Source: Xanthobacteraceae bacterium
Lineage (GTDB): Bacteria; Pseudomonadota; Alphaproteobacteria; Rhizobiales; Xanthobacteraceae
Length of the DNA: 64,000 bases
NCBI GenBank assembly: GCA_019635635.1
Contig: JAHBZB010000001.1
Span: forward strand, 62,001-126,000
Direction: 5' to 3'
Below are positions 52,719 to 61,819 of the stretch, one piece after another. The first letter of the stretch is position 1; every line of letters begins with the position of its first letter. The translations under genes were made by a program, and so were the position numbers. The notes under the pieces were generated by a model. It ran no database searches. It worked only from the letters and a program-made list of their open reading frames with translations, and was not told the DNA's origin.

Positions 52719-53702
52719 TCAGTTTTCGGTGCGGTTGATGAAGAACGGCGGGTTGCCGACCCGATCCCATCCCGTATCGAAAAGAGAAAATAGCGGCTTT
52801 GCCGCGCGAACGAAACTGCCGAGACTCGGCTCTGCCTTAAATAAGAACGCCCGCTTCCATTGCTTTTCACCGGCGAGCTCGCGCAGCAAGCTTTTGATCC
52901 CTTCCAAATGCTTTGCATTGGTTGTGATCGTGAGTAGCAGCATAGGGGTTTCGGTCAGGCCGAAATGCATTTTGTAGACGCCGCGCGAAATCAGTTCGCG
53001 ATATTGCAGCAGCTTTCGAAGATAGGACGTTTCGTTCAAGTTGGCGCGGGTCAGCGGCATGGTGTTGCGGTCAATTTCGAGCGCGAAGCAGCGAAAGGTC
53101 TTGTTCGGATATTGCAGTCCAAAGACCGCGTCAGGGACCACCGGCATATCCAGACGCTGCACCCTGCCGTTTGGAGACAGATGCGAAATCGATACCGGAA
53201 TAGCGAAAGGCTGCCGCGCGTTTTGTGTCGTCCGTGGCGCACGCTGCAAGATTTCCGAACAGGGGATGAAGCGAGCGCCTGTGCGTATGGCGGCGACTTC
53301 GATGGCCGCGACCACATGACAGATCATGAGATTATGGGCCGCCAAAGATTTTGCGCCATATCGGCATTGCTTCAGCCAAGTTGCGGGTTGCGAGTTGATA
53401 TCTTGCCGCAGCAGTAACGCCTCACCCTCCTCCGATAGTTCGTAGATTTCCGGATCATAAAGTGGATCGCGCATGAAGGCGCGTTGCGGTAGCCGGTTAA
53501 GCAGCCCGTGTTCGTGGAACAGATCGCCGAGCGCTCTCCTCACGTTGCTGTTGTTCGAGCCCAGCAATGCATGAATGTGCCGGGCGTCCAGGAAACGATA
53601 GCGCTGCAACAGCCCGAGAATTTCCAGATGGCGCGGCGTTATGCGCGCCAGTTTTCCGGTCGGAGTTCTATGATTTCGTGAGCGGCGTAGATTCGCTTTC
53701 AT
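52719..53702 (-). CDS. Replication-relaxation family protein
   Basis: A 327-residue protein with an N-terminal winged-helix segment (ITPRHLEILGLLQRYRFLDA, RHIHALLG) and the central region CRYGAKSLAAHNLMICHVVA, followed by a strand-rich part (VVPDAVFGLQYPNKTFRCFA). This pattern is typical of the replication-relaxation family of mobile elements. The start is uncertain: ATG 53702 gives the family start, but the frame opens at 53777 and neither has a strong ribosome site. Likely acts at the element's origin. Confidence 0.75.
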   Translation of the reverse strand: MKANLRRSRNHRTPTGKLARITPRHLEILGLLQRYRFLDARHIHALLGSNNSNVRRALGDLFHEHGLLNRLPQRAFMRDPLYDPEIYELSEEGEALLLRQDINSQPATWLKQCRYGAKSLAAHNLMICHVVAAIEVAAIRTGARFIPCSEILQRAPRTTQNARQPFAIPVSISHLSPNGRVQRLDMPVVPDAVFGLQYPNKTFRCFALEIDRNTMPLTRANLNETSYLRKLLQYRELISRGVYKMHFGLTETPMLLLTITTNAKHLEGIKSLLRELAGEKQWKRAFLFKAEPSLGSFVRAAKPLFSLFDTGWDRVGNPPFFINRTEN

Positions 53703-53927
53703 ACTTAGTCGGATAGCTCGTCTGTCCGCGCTGTAAACGGGAGCGATGCAACGAGCTAAACAATGGTGAAGAGGCATGCCATCGCGTGCAATGACAGAAA
53801 TTATTTTACCAGCTAACGACCTCTAATGTGCAAATTAAGCGCGGTAATAGATAACCTCCTATCTTCACAATTTGCAGTTCATTTCAATTCTGCTCATGAT
53901 CGATCTAGCGGTTGGGGGATAAGCACC

Positions 53928-55007
53928 ATGCACATTCGTCATTTTTTAGTAGCAGGTTTTGGTTTTTGGCTATGTACATCAGTCGTGGCGCAACAGCATG
54001 CTGGCGTTCTCGATCCGGAGAAACTATGGAATTCAGAAAATCCCGCTGCATATGCACTAAGAGCTCTTAGTGGTAGTTGCAGCCTGGTTGTCCCGATGCA
54101 GCCGGAAATCGATGACAAGGGAATTCCAACTAGCGCCGCCCGCGGCGCATTGATCAATGCAAAGGACCCGCGCGCGTCGATCATCAATTTGGAAGATCCA
54201 GATAGATTTCCATTTTGCAGACCAGATAAATTCCGCCCTATCAGCCCGCTTGATCTCAAGCAGAAAGCATTTCCTGTTCCATTTGGGGTGGTCCTGACGA
54301 AAGATGCTGGGTTGGGCATTAAACTCAAGGCCGCCAAAATCCTTAATGTGCTCGATATTAATCTCAAAGACATCGAAGTCTTACGAATCCGATTTGAATT
54401 CGGCGCGAGTAAGTTTTTAGACTCGAGAGAACTGTTTGCAGCTGGAGCCGACGCTCAAACCTGCCCGAATGCGTACATCGGCAATCGCCCGAACCCCGAA
54501 AACTACTTCGTTAGGGGACTCTGCGTGGGCCACATTGCTATTGGCATGAACGCAACAAAGGGGGCTACGCTAAGTGCTTTTGAACTTGCTTTTAAAGGCT
54601 TCACGGTCGGCATCAACGGCAAATGGGTCAAGCAGCTAAACGGAGATTTGACGGACTGCACGCCGGAAAAACAGGCGGCACTTAAGAAAGAAGTCAAAGA
54701 GAATCAAGACAAGGTCGCCCAACAGAATGCAGCTTCGCCGAAATCTGATTCGCCAGCTGCGGCGCCAACGAGAAGCCAGAAAGCAGCAAAGATAATTCGT
54801 GACGTCACGCCAATTGTGACGGGGCTTTTAGAAAATAAGGGTAACACCGTTCAGGCCCAGAAATCGGATACCCAGCCAAAGAAGGACGATACTCCCCAAG
54901 CGCAAAAGGAATGCGTGAAAGATATTCTATACAAAACTGAAGAGCCCGTTGTCATAGGCGTAATATTAGAGAGGAAGAGCAACCAATTTTTTCCTCCTAA
55001 GAAGTAA
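53928..55007 (+). CDS. Exported hypothetical protein
   Basis: 359 residues with a clear signal peptide (HIRHFLVAGFGFWLCTSVVA). No known domain. The C-terminal third is rich in Lys, Gln and Ala. Cysteines at about residues 50, 100 and 185-210 could form disulfides. A GGGGGA site at 53914-53919 supports ATG 53928 rather than the frame opening at 53826. First of three co-directional genes for exported proteins. Confidence 0.7.
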   Translation: MHIRHFLVAGFGFWLCTSVVAQQHAGVLDPEKLWNSENPAAYALRALSGSCSLVVPMQPEIDDKGIPTSAARGALINAKDPRASIINLEDPDRFPFCRPDKFRPISPLDLKQKAFPVPFGVVLTKDAGLGIKLKAAKILNVLDINLKDIEVLRIRFEFGASKFLDSRELFAAGADAQTCPNAYIGNRPNPENYFVRGLCVGHIAIGMNATKGATLSAFELAFKGFTVGINGKWVKQLNGDLTDCTPEKQAALKKEVKENQDKVAQQNAASPKSDSPAAAPTRSQKAAKIIRDVTPIVTGLLENKGNTVQAQKSDTQPKKDDTPQAQKECVKDILYKTEEPVVIGVILERKSNQFFPPKK

Positions 55008-55021
55008 GCTTGGAGGAAGTG

Positions 55022-55792
55022 ATGTTTTCTTCAAGAGTAACTGCCATATCTCTGCTAGCGCTATTATCTTTTGCTGTAGCGTCGTGCGCTCGACCTGATT
55101 TGCGAGAGATAGTTTACAACCATCCGGAGATGGGTCGTTACGGGGCGCTCGTTACTCCCCTTCTTTATCAGGTACCCTTAACGCGCAGCCCTGACTATGC
55201 GTCAAACCACTATCAGTACCCGCCAGGAACACTCTTCGCGCCATTTCGATTTACACTTCCAAACCCACTTCTAAGGCGTTCAGGTGAATTCTTGGAAGAT
55301 CCGCTGTCCTGTCTGCATGGATTCTTCCGACTCAAAGACGTCCCGAAGAAGAAGATCGCTGATGAAATTAAGTCGGAGCTTCTGTTCGACATTTCGTTTC
55401 CTCGTTTTTTTCGGGAAGCTTATACGAAGAGCTTCTTTGCTAATCTCGAAATCGAGGATGTTCCGCAAAATGCGCTCGTCTATCTCGATTACGTCGCAAT
55501 ACATCTTTCGAATGTTTGGGTGTACGAAGCTACTGACGCTCAATTAGCAATGGTAATGACACGTGAACATTTAGCGTCATGCGGCCACTATCGTGGGATA
55601 ATGTTCCGATATGCAGTTAAGCGTATTTATGTTGCCAACATTTCAATACGAACTCGCTGGGATCGAGGCTTCCGTGGTGGTGTTAAAGACATCTTGGATG
55701 CCAAAATCCGCCGGGCACTTGCCTATTCGTATAGCGGCAAAAGAATCGTTTTTGCCGTCACTCTCGAACCAGTAGGGGGACCTTTGCAATAA
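55022..55792 (+). CDS. Hypothetical lipoprotein
   Basis: 256 residues with a lipoprotein signal: hydrophobic segment then lipobox VASC at about residues 17-20. The remainder has no known domain. GGAGG at 55012-55016 supports ATG 55022 over an in-frame TTG at 55010. It follows the preceding gene by 14 bp. Confidence 0.7.
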   Translation: MFSSRVTAISLLALLSFAVASCARPDLREIVYNHPEMGRYGALVTPLLYQVPLTRSPDYASNHYQYPPGTLFAPFRFTLPNPLLRRSGEFLEDPLSCLHGFFRLKDVPKKKIADEIKSELLFDISFPRFFREAYTKSFFANLEIEDVPQNALVYLDYVAIHLSNVWVYEATDAQLAMVMTREHLASCGHYRGIMFRYAVKRIYVANISIRTRWDRGFRGGVKDILDAKIRRALAYSYSGKRIVFAVTLEPVGGPLQ

Positions 55793-55812
55793 TACTATTC
55801 CGCAATGCCATC

Positions 55813-56541
55813 TTGGTAATTCTCTTAGCCTGCGTTTCGCTTGCTGCGGATTTAAGGCTGACTGAAGCTTATGGCCAAACATTTGATGAAACAGACCAGT
55901 TTCTAACCCTATCTACCTTGCGATTTAGATCACGCTGCGACGTATCTGGTACCAAACTGCATTGCGTGAGCGTGCCTGATGATCATGCGCCGCCCGTAGG
56001 TTCAATTGTTTTACTCGATGCAAACATCGGGGCAAGAAAGACATACTCTTTATTGCAACGATGCGATTCCGTTGAGCCGCTAACCTCATTTCGACCCACT
56101 ACATTTCATAGAAAAACTCGCAGCTCGAAGTTTGCAATCGATTTTCTCAATTCGATCGGTCTATCACGTTTGCAGGTTGATGATTTTTCATCTGCAATTG
56201 TGCTGTCCGGAGTCGCAGTGGAGCTTCAAGATTCACGGGAGTTGCTTGTAAGCGCATCCAGTATTTCTAACGATTGCATCGCCGGAGCTCGGCAGCAACT
56301 ACAACAATGGAAGATAATAGTCGCAAGAGTCCATGCTAAGGTGATAATTGAATTTGAGTTTCATAACGATAAATATCGTAGCGAACTAATAAGTGCAGCG
56401 CGAGAAAGTAAGACGCGGGTGGCCTCCGTTGATGAGAGAGGTTTGAAAGTTTCTGTGGCTCTGGTTGAAAATTATATTGTTGCAATAAAGACGCACGAGG
56501 CCATGCCTTTCCTCAATCTACGGCCCTCTTTAAGGAAATAG
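55813..56541 (+). CDS. Exported hypothetical protein
   Basis: 242 residues. A hydrophobic start (VILLACVSLAADL) suggests an export signal. No in-frame ATG is available between the upstream stop at 55732 and TTG 55813, so TTG is taken as the start; this is uncertain. No domain recognised. Third gene of the exported-protein set, converging on the TraG-like gene. Confidence 0.6.
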   Translation: MVILLACVSLAADLRLTEAYGQTFDETDQFLTLSTLRFRSRCDVSGTKLHCVSVPDDHAPPVGSIVLLDANIGARKTYSLLQRCDSVEPLTSFRPTTFHRKTRSSKFAIDFLNSIGLSRLQVDDFSSAIVLSGVAVELQDSRELLVSASSISNDCIAGARQQLQQWKIIVARVHAKVIIEFEFHNDKYRSELISAARESKTRVASVDERGLKVSVALVENYIVAIKTHEAMPFLNLRPSLRK

Positions 56542-56567
56542 TTTATGCACGCTCGGAATCAACAAGG

Positions 56568-58724
56568 TTACCATTTCTTGCTTGCGTCCATGGAATGCTC
56601 AGAAAATGGTGAGGAGTGTTCTGCTTGCTGTCCTGACGCTAACGGCTGCGCTCCGGCAGGTACTTTCGTCGCCGCGTCGGAAATGGACACAGGCAAAGCC
56701 GCATAACGGCCGCGCATATATTCCCGTAATTCGCTGCCCTGCACTTGACCCATTTGTTCCAGCGATTCCAAGACGCCAAAGGGCACCTGTAGCGAGAGGG
56801 CGCTCGCGGTATAGTTTCGGACATAGGCGGCCCAGGAGCCTGCTTCCTGTTCCTGGATAAAGGCGGCCGAGCAACGCAACTCGCGCGCCAGCGCATGAGC
56901 GTCACGATCCGACACGCCGCCAGCGAATTTGATGCTGGTATTGGCAAACAAGCTTTCCAGCACGCCCGGGCTGATTTGGGACAGATATTGGTGTGCGAGC
57001 ACCAATCCAACCTTCTGTTTGCGGGCCTGCTCCAGGATCGCGGTGATATTGGCGTCGCGCGCCACGTAATCTTGGCATTCGTCGATATAGACAAAACAAG
57101 GCAGCCGCGCGGACACGGGTAAGGTCGCGCGCTCCTGTGCTGCGTTGGCGATCAGGGCGATGAAAAACCGGCCGAAGACTTCGGTGCCGTTTTCTTTAAG
57201 CAGATCCTTCGCGGTATCAATCAGGATTACCTTGCCCGCATTCATCTCCGCAAATAGATCGAACCTGGACTCTGCGTGGGAGAACATCCGGCGAAAGGTA
57301 TTGTTGGATAGGATGCCGTAAAGGCGGCGCACCACTTCTTTCTTTGTGTTCTCGAATTGGCCGCGTTTGACATCGAATTCCTGGTTGAAGAAATCCTGCG
57401 CGGTCTGGTCAAGCTTTGCTACGTATTCTTGGTACTTCGCGAGAGCACCCTCCTGCATCAAGTCACGGAAGGTGTGGATGGTGGCGCCGGGAATCTCCAG
57501 CATCAGCATCAGTGTGAAATCAAACAGTGTCGCTTGCTTGCTGGTCATGTCGCTGCCAAGCAGCGAACTCAGCACGAAATTTAGAAGCTCCTTGGCGCTG
57601 TTGCGCAGGCGCTCCTTGTCGAGCGGGGAATAGGTCTCCAGCCGCCGCATCCCCATGTCGAACAGGTTGAGCGCGACCGGATGCTCGATGTCGTGGGGAT
57701 CAATCAAACAGAGCTTGTCGGGGTTGTCGGCAAATACCTTCAGGTTCGAAATCGTGCGGATCAAATCGCCTTGGCTATCCATCACCACGACGGAGGCTTC
57801 GCTGCGCAGCACGCGGGCGATATCGGCAGACAACAGATGCTGGATGGTCTGGGTCTTGCCGTGTCCGGTGCCCGCCAAGATATGCATGTGTTTGAAGCGC
57901 GTTTGCTCCGGAATCCAGAATGGCACCTCGGTCAATAGTAATTCTGCGAGGGGTGTACCCACCAGAAAATTACCGACCAGCTCGCGCGGCGACATGGCTT
58001 TCGCGTTGGTGGGGGAGACGACCGAACGCGCGCGCAAGGCTTCTTCTCGGGTCAATCCGGAAGCCCGGCAAAGATTGTCATCGAGCCGCTCACGGATCAG
58101 GTCGAATAGTCCCGGGCGCACGATGTCGTCGTCGTAGAAGGTCGCCATGACGCGTTCGATCGCTTCGGCGGGACGAGCGCAAACGTCGATCAAAGCGACA
58201 CGATAAACGGCACCGGGGCCTCGCTCATCCGCGTCGGCAAAGGCAAATGACGGGAAATACGCCATCAAACCTTCCAGGAGGCGAATGATTTTCTCGCGCC
58301 AAACCTGAACGTAGTAGTCCGCGTCGCGCAACACTCGCTCTTTGACCGCAAGCAGGCGTCGCCATGCTTGGCGTTGCTGCAAGGAAAGATGTTGGAAGTC
58401 CGGCGCCTCGGGCAAACCGTAAAGTATGGGTTCCTGGATCAATAGCTGCCAAACCAATTCTAGCATGGCGTCTTGAAGGTCCGCGTCGGGACTGCGTCCG
58501 GTGCGATGACAGGCTCCTTCCACGACCGCCCGGACGAAATCGAGTTCGGCGTATTCCCGGTTGAAAATGGAAACTTGGTAGGCGCCGGTTACACGTCGAT
58601 AGAGCGCTTCCAGCTCGGCGCGGTCGCGTTCGGCGAGCGAACCAACGAAAGCCGCGCGTAGGTTGGACCATTGAAACAAATTGGAAACGGCCCAATGAAA
58701 GATATTCCGCGATTTAGATTTCAA
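56568..58724 (-). CDS. TraG/VirD4-like DNA-transfer ATPase (large)
   Basis: A 718-residue HerA/FtsK-clade ATPase. Walker A HILAGTGHGKTQ, then VVVMDSQGDLIRTI, Walker B CFVYIDECQDY and a sensor region ILEQARKQKVGLVLAHQYLS are characteristic of conjugative coupling or DNA-pumping ATPases. The N-terminal 250 residues are unassigned and have no strong membrane anchor. It overlaps the small gene 58714-59091 by 11 bp, giving a three-gene leftward operon with a second ATPase. Confidence 0.85.
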   Translation of the reverse strand: MKSKSRNIFHWAVSNLFQWSNLRAAFVGSLAERDRAELEALYRRVTGAYQVSIFNREYAELDFVRAVVEGACHRTGRSPDADLQDAMLELVWQLLIQEPILYGLPEAPDFQHLSLQQRQAWRRLLAVKERVLRDADYYVQVWREKIIRLLEGLMAYFPSFAFADADERGPGAVYRVALIDVCARPAEAIERVMATFYDDDIVRPGLFDLIRERLDDNLCRASGLTREEALRARSVVSPTNAKAMSPRELVGNFLVGTPLAELLLTEVPFWIPEQTRFKHMHILAGTGHGKTQTIQHLLSADIARVLRSEASVVVMDSQGDLIRTISNLKVFADNPDKLCLIDPHDIEHPVALNLFDMGMRRLETYSPLDKERLRNSAKELLNFVLSSLLGSDMTSKQATLFDFTLMLMLEIPGATIHTFRDLMQEGALAKYQEYVAKLDQTAQDFFNQEFDVKRGQFENTKKEVVRRLYGILSNNTFRRMFSHAESRFDLFAEMNAGKVILIDTAKDLLKENGTEVFGRFFIALIANAAQERATLPVSARLPCFVYIDECQDYVARDANITAILEQARKQKVGLVLAHQYLSQISPGVLESLFANTSIKFAGGVSDRDAHALARELRCSAAFIQEQEAGSWAAYVRNYTASALSLQVPFGVLESLEQMGQVQGSELREYMRGRYAALPVSISDAATKVPAGAQPLASGQQAEHSSPFSEHSMDASKKW

Positions 58725-59091
58725 TCGCTTCTTCTCCTCCGAAATTCATGGCCGCATCGAGTACCTGCCGGAAGGTGGAAGCAGCTTCTTTGATTTGCGC
58801 TTCTACTGCCAGCATTTCGACGATGTCCTTGCATTCGATCCGCTTGCCCCGGACCAGGTCATTTACGGAAACCGAGATGTTCATGGCTTTGAAGGCGAGA
58901 CGCGATGCCAAGCCCAGCAGCCCCGCCCCGGGATCGGCGATCTCGCTTCTGGTGTAGAGCACGGTATCGCCCAACCGATAGCGTTCGATGCTTTGATATT
59001 CCTGTTCGGAAATCTCGGCGCGTACGTCGAGCTGGAAAATAATCTTCTTCATCAGGCTCGACCGCTGGTCGCGGCGCAACAGCAAATACAT
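58714..59091 (-). CDS. Small hypothetical protein between two transfer ATPases
   Basis: 125 residues, no family recognised. It has a short strand-rich region (KKIIFQLDVRAEISEQEYQS) and a helical C-terminal half ending in acidic residues. GGAGAGG at 59102-59108 supports ATG 59091; ATG 59052 is an alternative. Overlaps the downstream ATPase gene. Confidence 0.6.
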   Translation of the reverse strand: MYLLLRRDQRSSLMKKIIFQLDVRAEISEQEYQSIERYRLGDTVLYTRSEIADPGAGLLGLASRLAFKAMNISVSVNDLVRGKRIECKDIVEMLAVEAQIKEAASTFRQVLDAAMNFGGEEAIEI

Positions 59092-59147
59092 GAAAACACA
59101 ACCTCTCCGCTGAAAGCCTGAATTCTCGGCAACCGCCTTTGGCGCCG

Positions 59148-60401
59148 TCAAGCGGTATTACGGATAAAGCGGGCTATGCGCTCCTCGATTACCTCCCGTG
59201 GCAAGACAAGTTGGGAGCGGCAACGATTGCGGATCGATTTTGCAGTCTTCGCGCGGCCAGATGTCGGCAAGCCTGGCATGTGAAGCTCGAACGTACGGTC
59301 CGCACGAACATAGGCCCGATGAGAGGGCAGCGCGGTCAGCGCGATGTCGTCTTGGCTCAACGCGAATTCTGGATCGAGTGCGGCGGCATCCAACGCTCCG
59401 ATCCGGAACGCGAGCATGGTGCCGGCCGTGCCCAGGATCGCGGCGCGCATCGCCGGCGTGAGCTGGTCGAGATATTGGCAGGCAAGCGTCAATGAGACAC
59501 CAAACTTACGGATGCCGGAGAGCATCTCGATGACGGTGCCGTTACCGAAATGATGGAATTCGTCGAGGTAAAGATGAAACGGCGCGCGCTCTTTCCGGCG
59601 CAAGGCGTTCAAATGAAAATTCGACAGCAACAGCGCACCGATCAGGGAAGATTTCTCGATGCCGAGTTCGCCTTGCGGCAGGCGGGCGATGAAGATTTTT
59701 CGTTCCGCCAATATCGCCTCGAAATTAATCTTGGTCCGGACCTGGGCGATGGAATTTCGAATCGCGGGATCGGCAATCAACGCTCCGATCTTGTTCAGCG
59801 TGGAGAGTGTGCGTTCACGCTGCTCGCGCTCCGGCATGTGGGTCTCAAAATCGGTTTCCCAGAAATTCCGGATCGCCGGGTCCAACACTTCAGCCATGAC
59901 GCGGGCGCGATAGCGAGGAGACGTGAGCAAGAACTTCAGTCCGAGCAACGTTCCGTCGCTTCGGTCCAATAGGGCAGCAACACCCGCATAGACGAACATC
60001 TCCACCTGTGGGCCCCAGGAATGGCCCCAGATCGCGCGAAAGCAATCGACCACCGCCGAGGCGACGAAAGGTCGCCGCAGCGGCGGCACGCGATAAAGTG
60101 GGTTGAAGCCGATGGGGAAATCAAAATCGGACGGATCGTAGAAGATCACATCTTGCTGGCGGCTGGGGGGAACCAGTGAAAGGAGCTGTAAGGCATCATC
60201 GCCATGCGGATCGAAGAAAGCACAACCTGAACCATCCGCGATGTCCTGAAGAATGAAGTTCTTCAAGGCAGTGCTTTTGCCGGTACCGGTTCGGCCGATC
60301 ACGAAAAGATGCTGGAGCCTACGCTCCGCTGAAAGCGCAAACGGCGTGAAGAATTCTCGCCGTTCATGGGGATCGAATTGTCGGACATAGCCAAGCTGCA
60401 T
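59148..60401 (-). CDS. TraG/VirD4-like DNA-transfer ATPase (small)
   Basis: A 417-residue ATPase with Walker A VIGRTGTGKSTAL, FFDPHGDDALQLL, Walker B HLYLDEFHHFG and LTLACQYLDQL. Same clade as the 718-residue protein but without its long N-terminal region. No type IV secretion channel genes are visible, so the element may be mobilised by a helper or use the tandem ATPases in another way. Confidence 0.85.
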   Translation of the reverse strand: MQLGYVRQFDPHERREFFTPFALSAERRLQHLFVIGRTGTGKSTALKNFILQDIADGSGCAFFDPHGDDALQLLSLVPPSRQQDVIFYDPSDFDFPIGFNPLYRVPPLRRPFVASAVVDCFRAIWGHSWGPQVEMFVYAGVAALLDRSDGTLLGLKFLLTSPRYRARVMAEVLDPAIRNFWETDFETHMPEREQRERTLSTLNKIGALIADPAIRNSIAQVRTKINFEAILAERKIFIARLPQGELGIEKSSLIGALLLSNFHLNALRRKERAPFHLYLDEFHHFGNGTVIEMLSGIRKFGVSLTLACQYLDQLTPAMRAAILGTAGTMLAFRIGALDAAALDPEFALSQDDIALTALPSHRAYVRADRTFELHMPGLPTSGRAKTAKSIRNRCRSQLVLPREVIEERIARFIRNTA

Positions 60402-60523
60402 TCAAGGCAGCGCCGTATCGAAAACAGACATCCAAAGGCTAACGCCTCGTGCTGTAGGAATCCGCCCGATAGGGAACTGCCGTAAACACACCGAAGGAAC
60501 GGTCCAGCTTCATTCTATCCTGC

Positions 60524-60721
60524 TTCCGCTCACTGTTCGTCGGCGCCGCTTGGTGTCCAAGCGGTCAAAGGCCGACCCAATCGCTTCGGCTCGGAGCGCC
60601 AAGTCCCGTGTAGCAAATGCTCACGGGCTTGGCGCGCAGTAGTGCTTGTCCTTTATCGGGTAAAGGCAAGTGAGATAGGGATTGGGTCGGGCTTTGAAAG
60701 CACGACGAACAGTGAGCGGAA
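60524..60721. other. 198-bp multi-branched palindromic segment, candidate origin or structured RNA
   Basis: A perfect 19-bp inverted repeat closes the segment (60524-60542 with 60703-60721; arm begins TTCCGCTCACTG). Inside are the hairpin CCGCTTGG-TGT-CCAAGCGG (60546-60564), a second closing stem CCGACCCAATC/GATTGGGTCGG (60572-60582 with 60680-60690), a long hairpin GCGCCAAG...CTTGGCGC (60596-60635) and CCTTTA/TAAAGG (60650-60666). It folds into a cloverleaf-like figure. It lies in the 680-bp gene-free gap 60402-61081 beside the transfer ATPases. A GCGCGG/CCGCGC hairpin (60733-60749) follows. Confidence 0.8.
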
Positions 60722-61081
60722 TTGTTGCTACTGCGCGGCTTTTCCGCGCGGAAGCATGGCAACAGTCCATGGCAACAAGAAGCCATGGTCGTAGCCCCTG
60801 GCAGGGAACCGTGATGTTGCGCGAGGGATCGTTACCCGAAGGGCCGAGATAGGGCACCCGCATGACGGTAATGCCCGGCTCGGTCAAGCGCGGCGGGATA
60901 GAGCCCAATCGGCGAAGCCGACGCGCCATGATTCTAAGAATTTGAATGGTGAGTGTAGGTAACGCGCAGGCTGCAGGAATAGTTCTTAAAAATGAATCGC
61001 AGCAAAGATTTAAGCAATAGCGCGATAGCGCCTGCGCAGCGTGGGGCCTGCCGAAGTTAATGCGTCATTCAGCCGATACGA

Positions 61082-61306
61082 TTACCCGCAACGCCAACCA
61101 TATTCGCTGTACCACGCACGGTGCCTGTCGAGTTGGCGCAGCGAGTTCTGCTGTTGTTGCAACGTTTCGATCGTTTTGCGCCAAAGCAGCAGATCAAAGA
61201 TTCTCGCTTGTGGACTGCGGCCATTGCGCGTTTCCCGAGCCGTGGGATAATTCGTGACGAAGTGATTCTTCGCCGTTAGAGGAATTACCTTCTTTTGTTC
61301 GGTCAT
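61082..61306 (-). CDS. Small hypothetical protein
   Basis: 74 residues starting MTEQKKVIPLTAKNHFVTNY, basic and glutamine-rich, no family recognised. GGAGGT four bases before ATG 61306 is a strong ribosome site and is the main support for a real gene. Confidence 0.6.
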   Translation of the reverse strand: MTEQKKVIPLTAKNHFVTNYPTARETRNGRSPQARIFDLLLWRKTIETLQQQQNSLRQLDRHRAWYSEYGWRCG

Positions 61307-61346
61307 TTCGACCTCCATCAACGGGCGGAATACGAACAGATGTGAG

Positions 61347-61379
61347 GCCCGGACGTGTTACAGCGCGTCCGGGCTTTTT
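61347..61379 (+). terminator. Intrinsic terminator without an obvious plus-strand gene
   Basis: GCCCGGACG (61347-61355) and CGTCCGGGC (61366-61374) form a perfect 9-bp stem followed by TTTTTATTT. No plus-strand coding sequence lies upstream, so it probably ends a non-coding transcript from 60.4-61.3 kb. Confidence 0.8.
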
Positions 61380-61435
61380 ATTTGCAGCTAGCTGCTGTCG
61401 AAGAAACCGAGGGCTATTGGGGGGTCGCAAGAATC

Positions 61436-61461
61436 AAAAAGCCCGCCATGGAATAGCGGGC
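61436..61461 (-). terminator. Intrinsic terminator, minus strand
   Basis: GCCCGC (61441-61446) and GCGGGC (61456-61461) form the stem; on the minus strand it is followed by five T (61436-61440 complement). It ends whatever leftward transcript covers 61462-61600. Confidence 0.75.
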
Positions 61462-61600
61462 CGTCAAAGGAGATCGCACCTAAGTGGGCGCGGTAGGGCC
61501 AAGTGTTTCGGTGCCTAGCCACACGGCTACTCCACTGAAACGACACGCTACGTTCTCCTTCTCACCCCGCCTGCTTGTTGGAATCCGCCCCCGCGAGACC
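61462..61600 (-). ncRNA. Candidate structured non-coding RNA
   Basis: There is no coding sequence in 61322-61819. AAGGAGA (61467-61473) pairs with TCTCCTT (61554-61560). Inside, GTAG...CTAC, GTGTTTCGGTG with CACTGAAACGACAC, and TAGCC-ACAC-GGCTA form a long stepped hairpin (61493-61551). A minus-strand terminator follows directly. The right boundary is a guess. It could instead be the 3' leader/trailer of the toxin-antitoxin transcript. Confidence 0.45.
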
Positions 61601-61819
61601 CAACTTCTATTTTAATGCTAGGGCTAAGAACCGCTCGATACAAATACTTTTTGCAAAGCTGTTACTTATTCGAAGTATCGAAGCCGCATGAATTACTCTA
61701 AGCCACGCTGCGACTTAGCTTTTTCCTTGTCAGTGGGCCCCTTTCCAAATGCAAAAAAGTCGCGCGTTAACGTGCGAACCTTCCAATCGCCGCCGCCATG
61801 AATTTCGCTGCCTGGCCGA

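Noticed and set aside
60524-60721. MITE or insertion-sequence remnant with 19-bp terminal repeats
   Set aside because: No flanking target duplication, no transposase trace, and the interior is itself made of ordered stems, which fits a structured site better.
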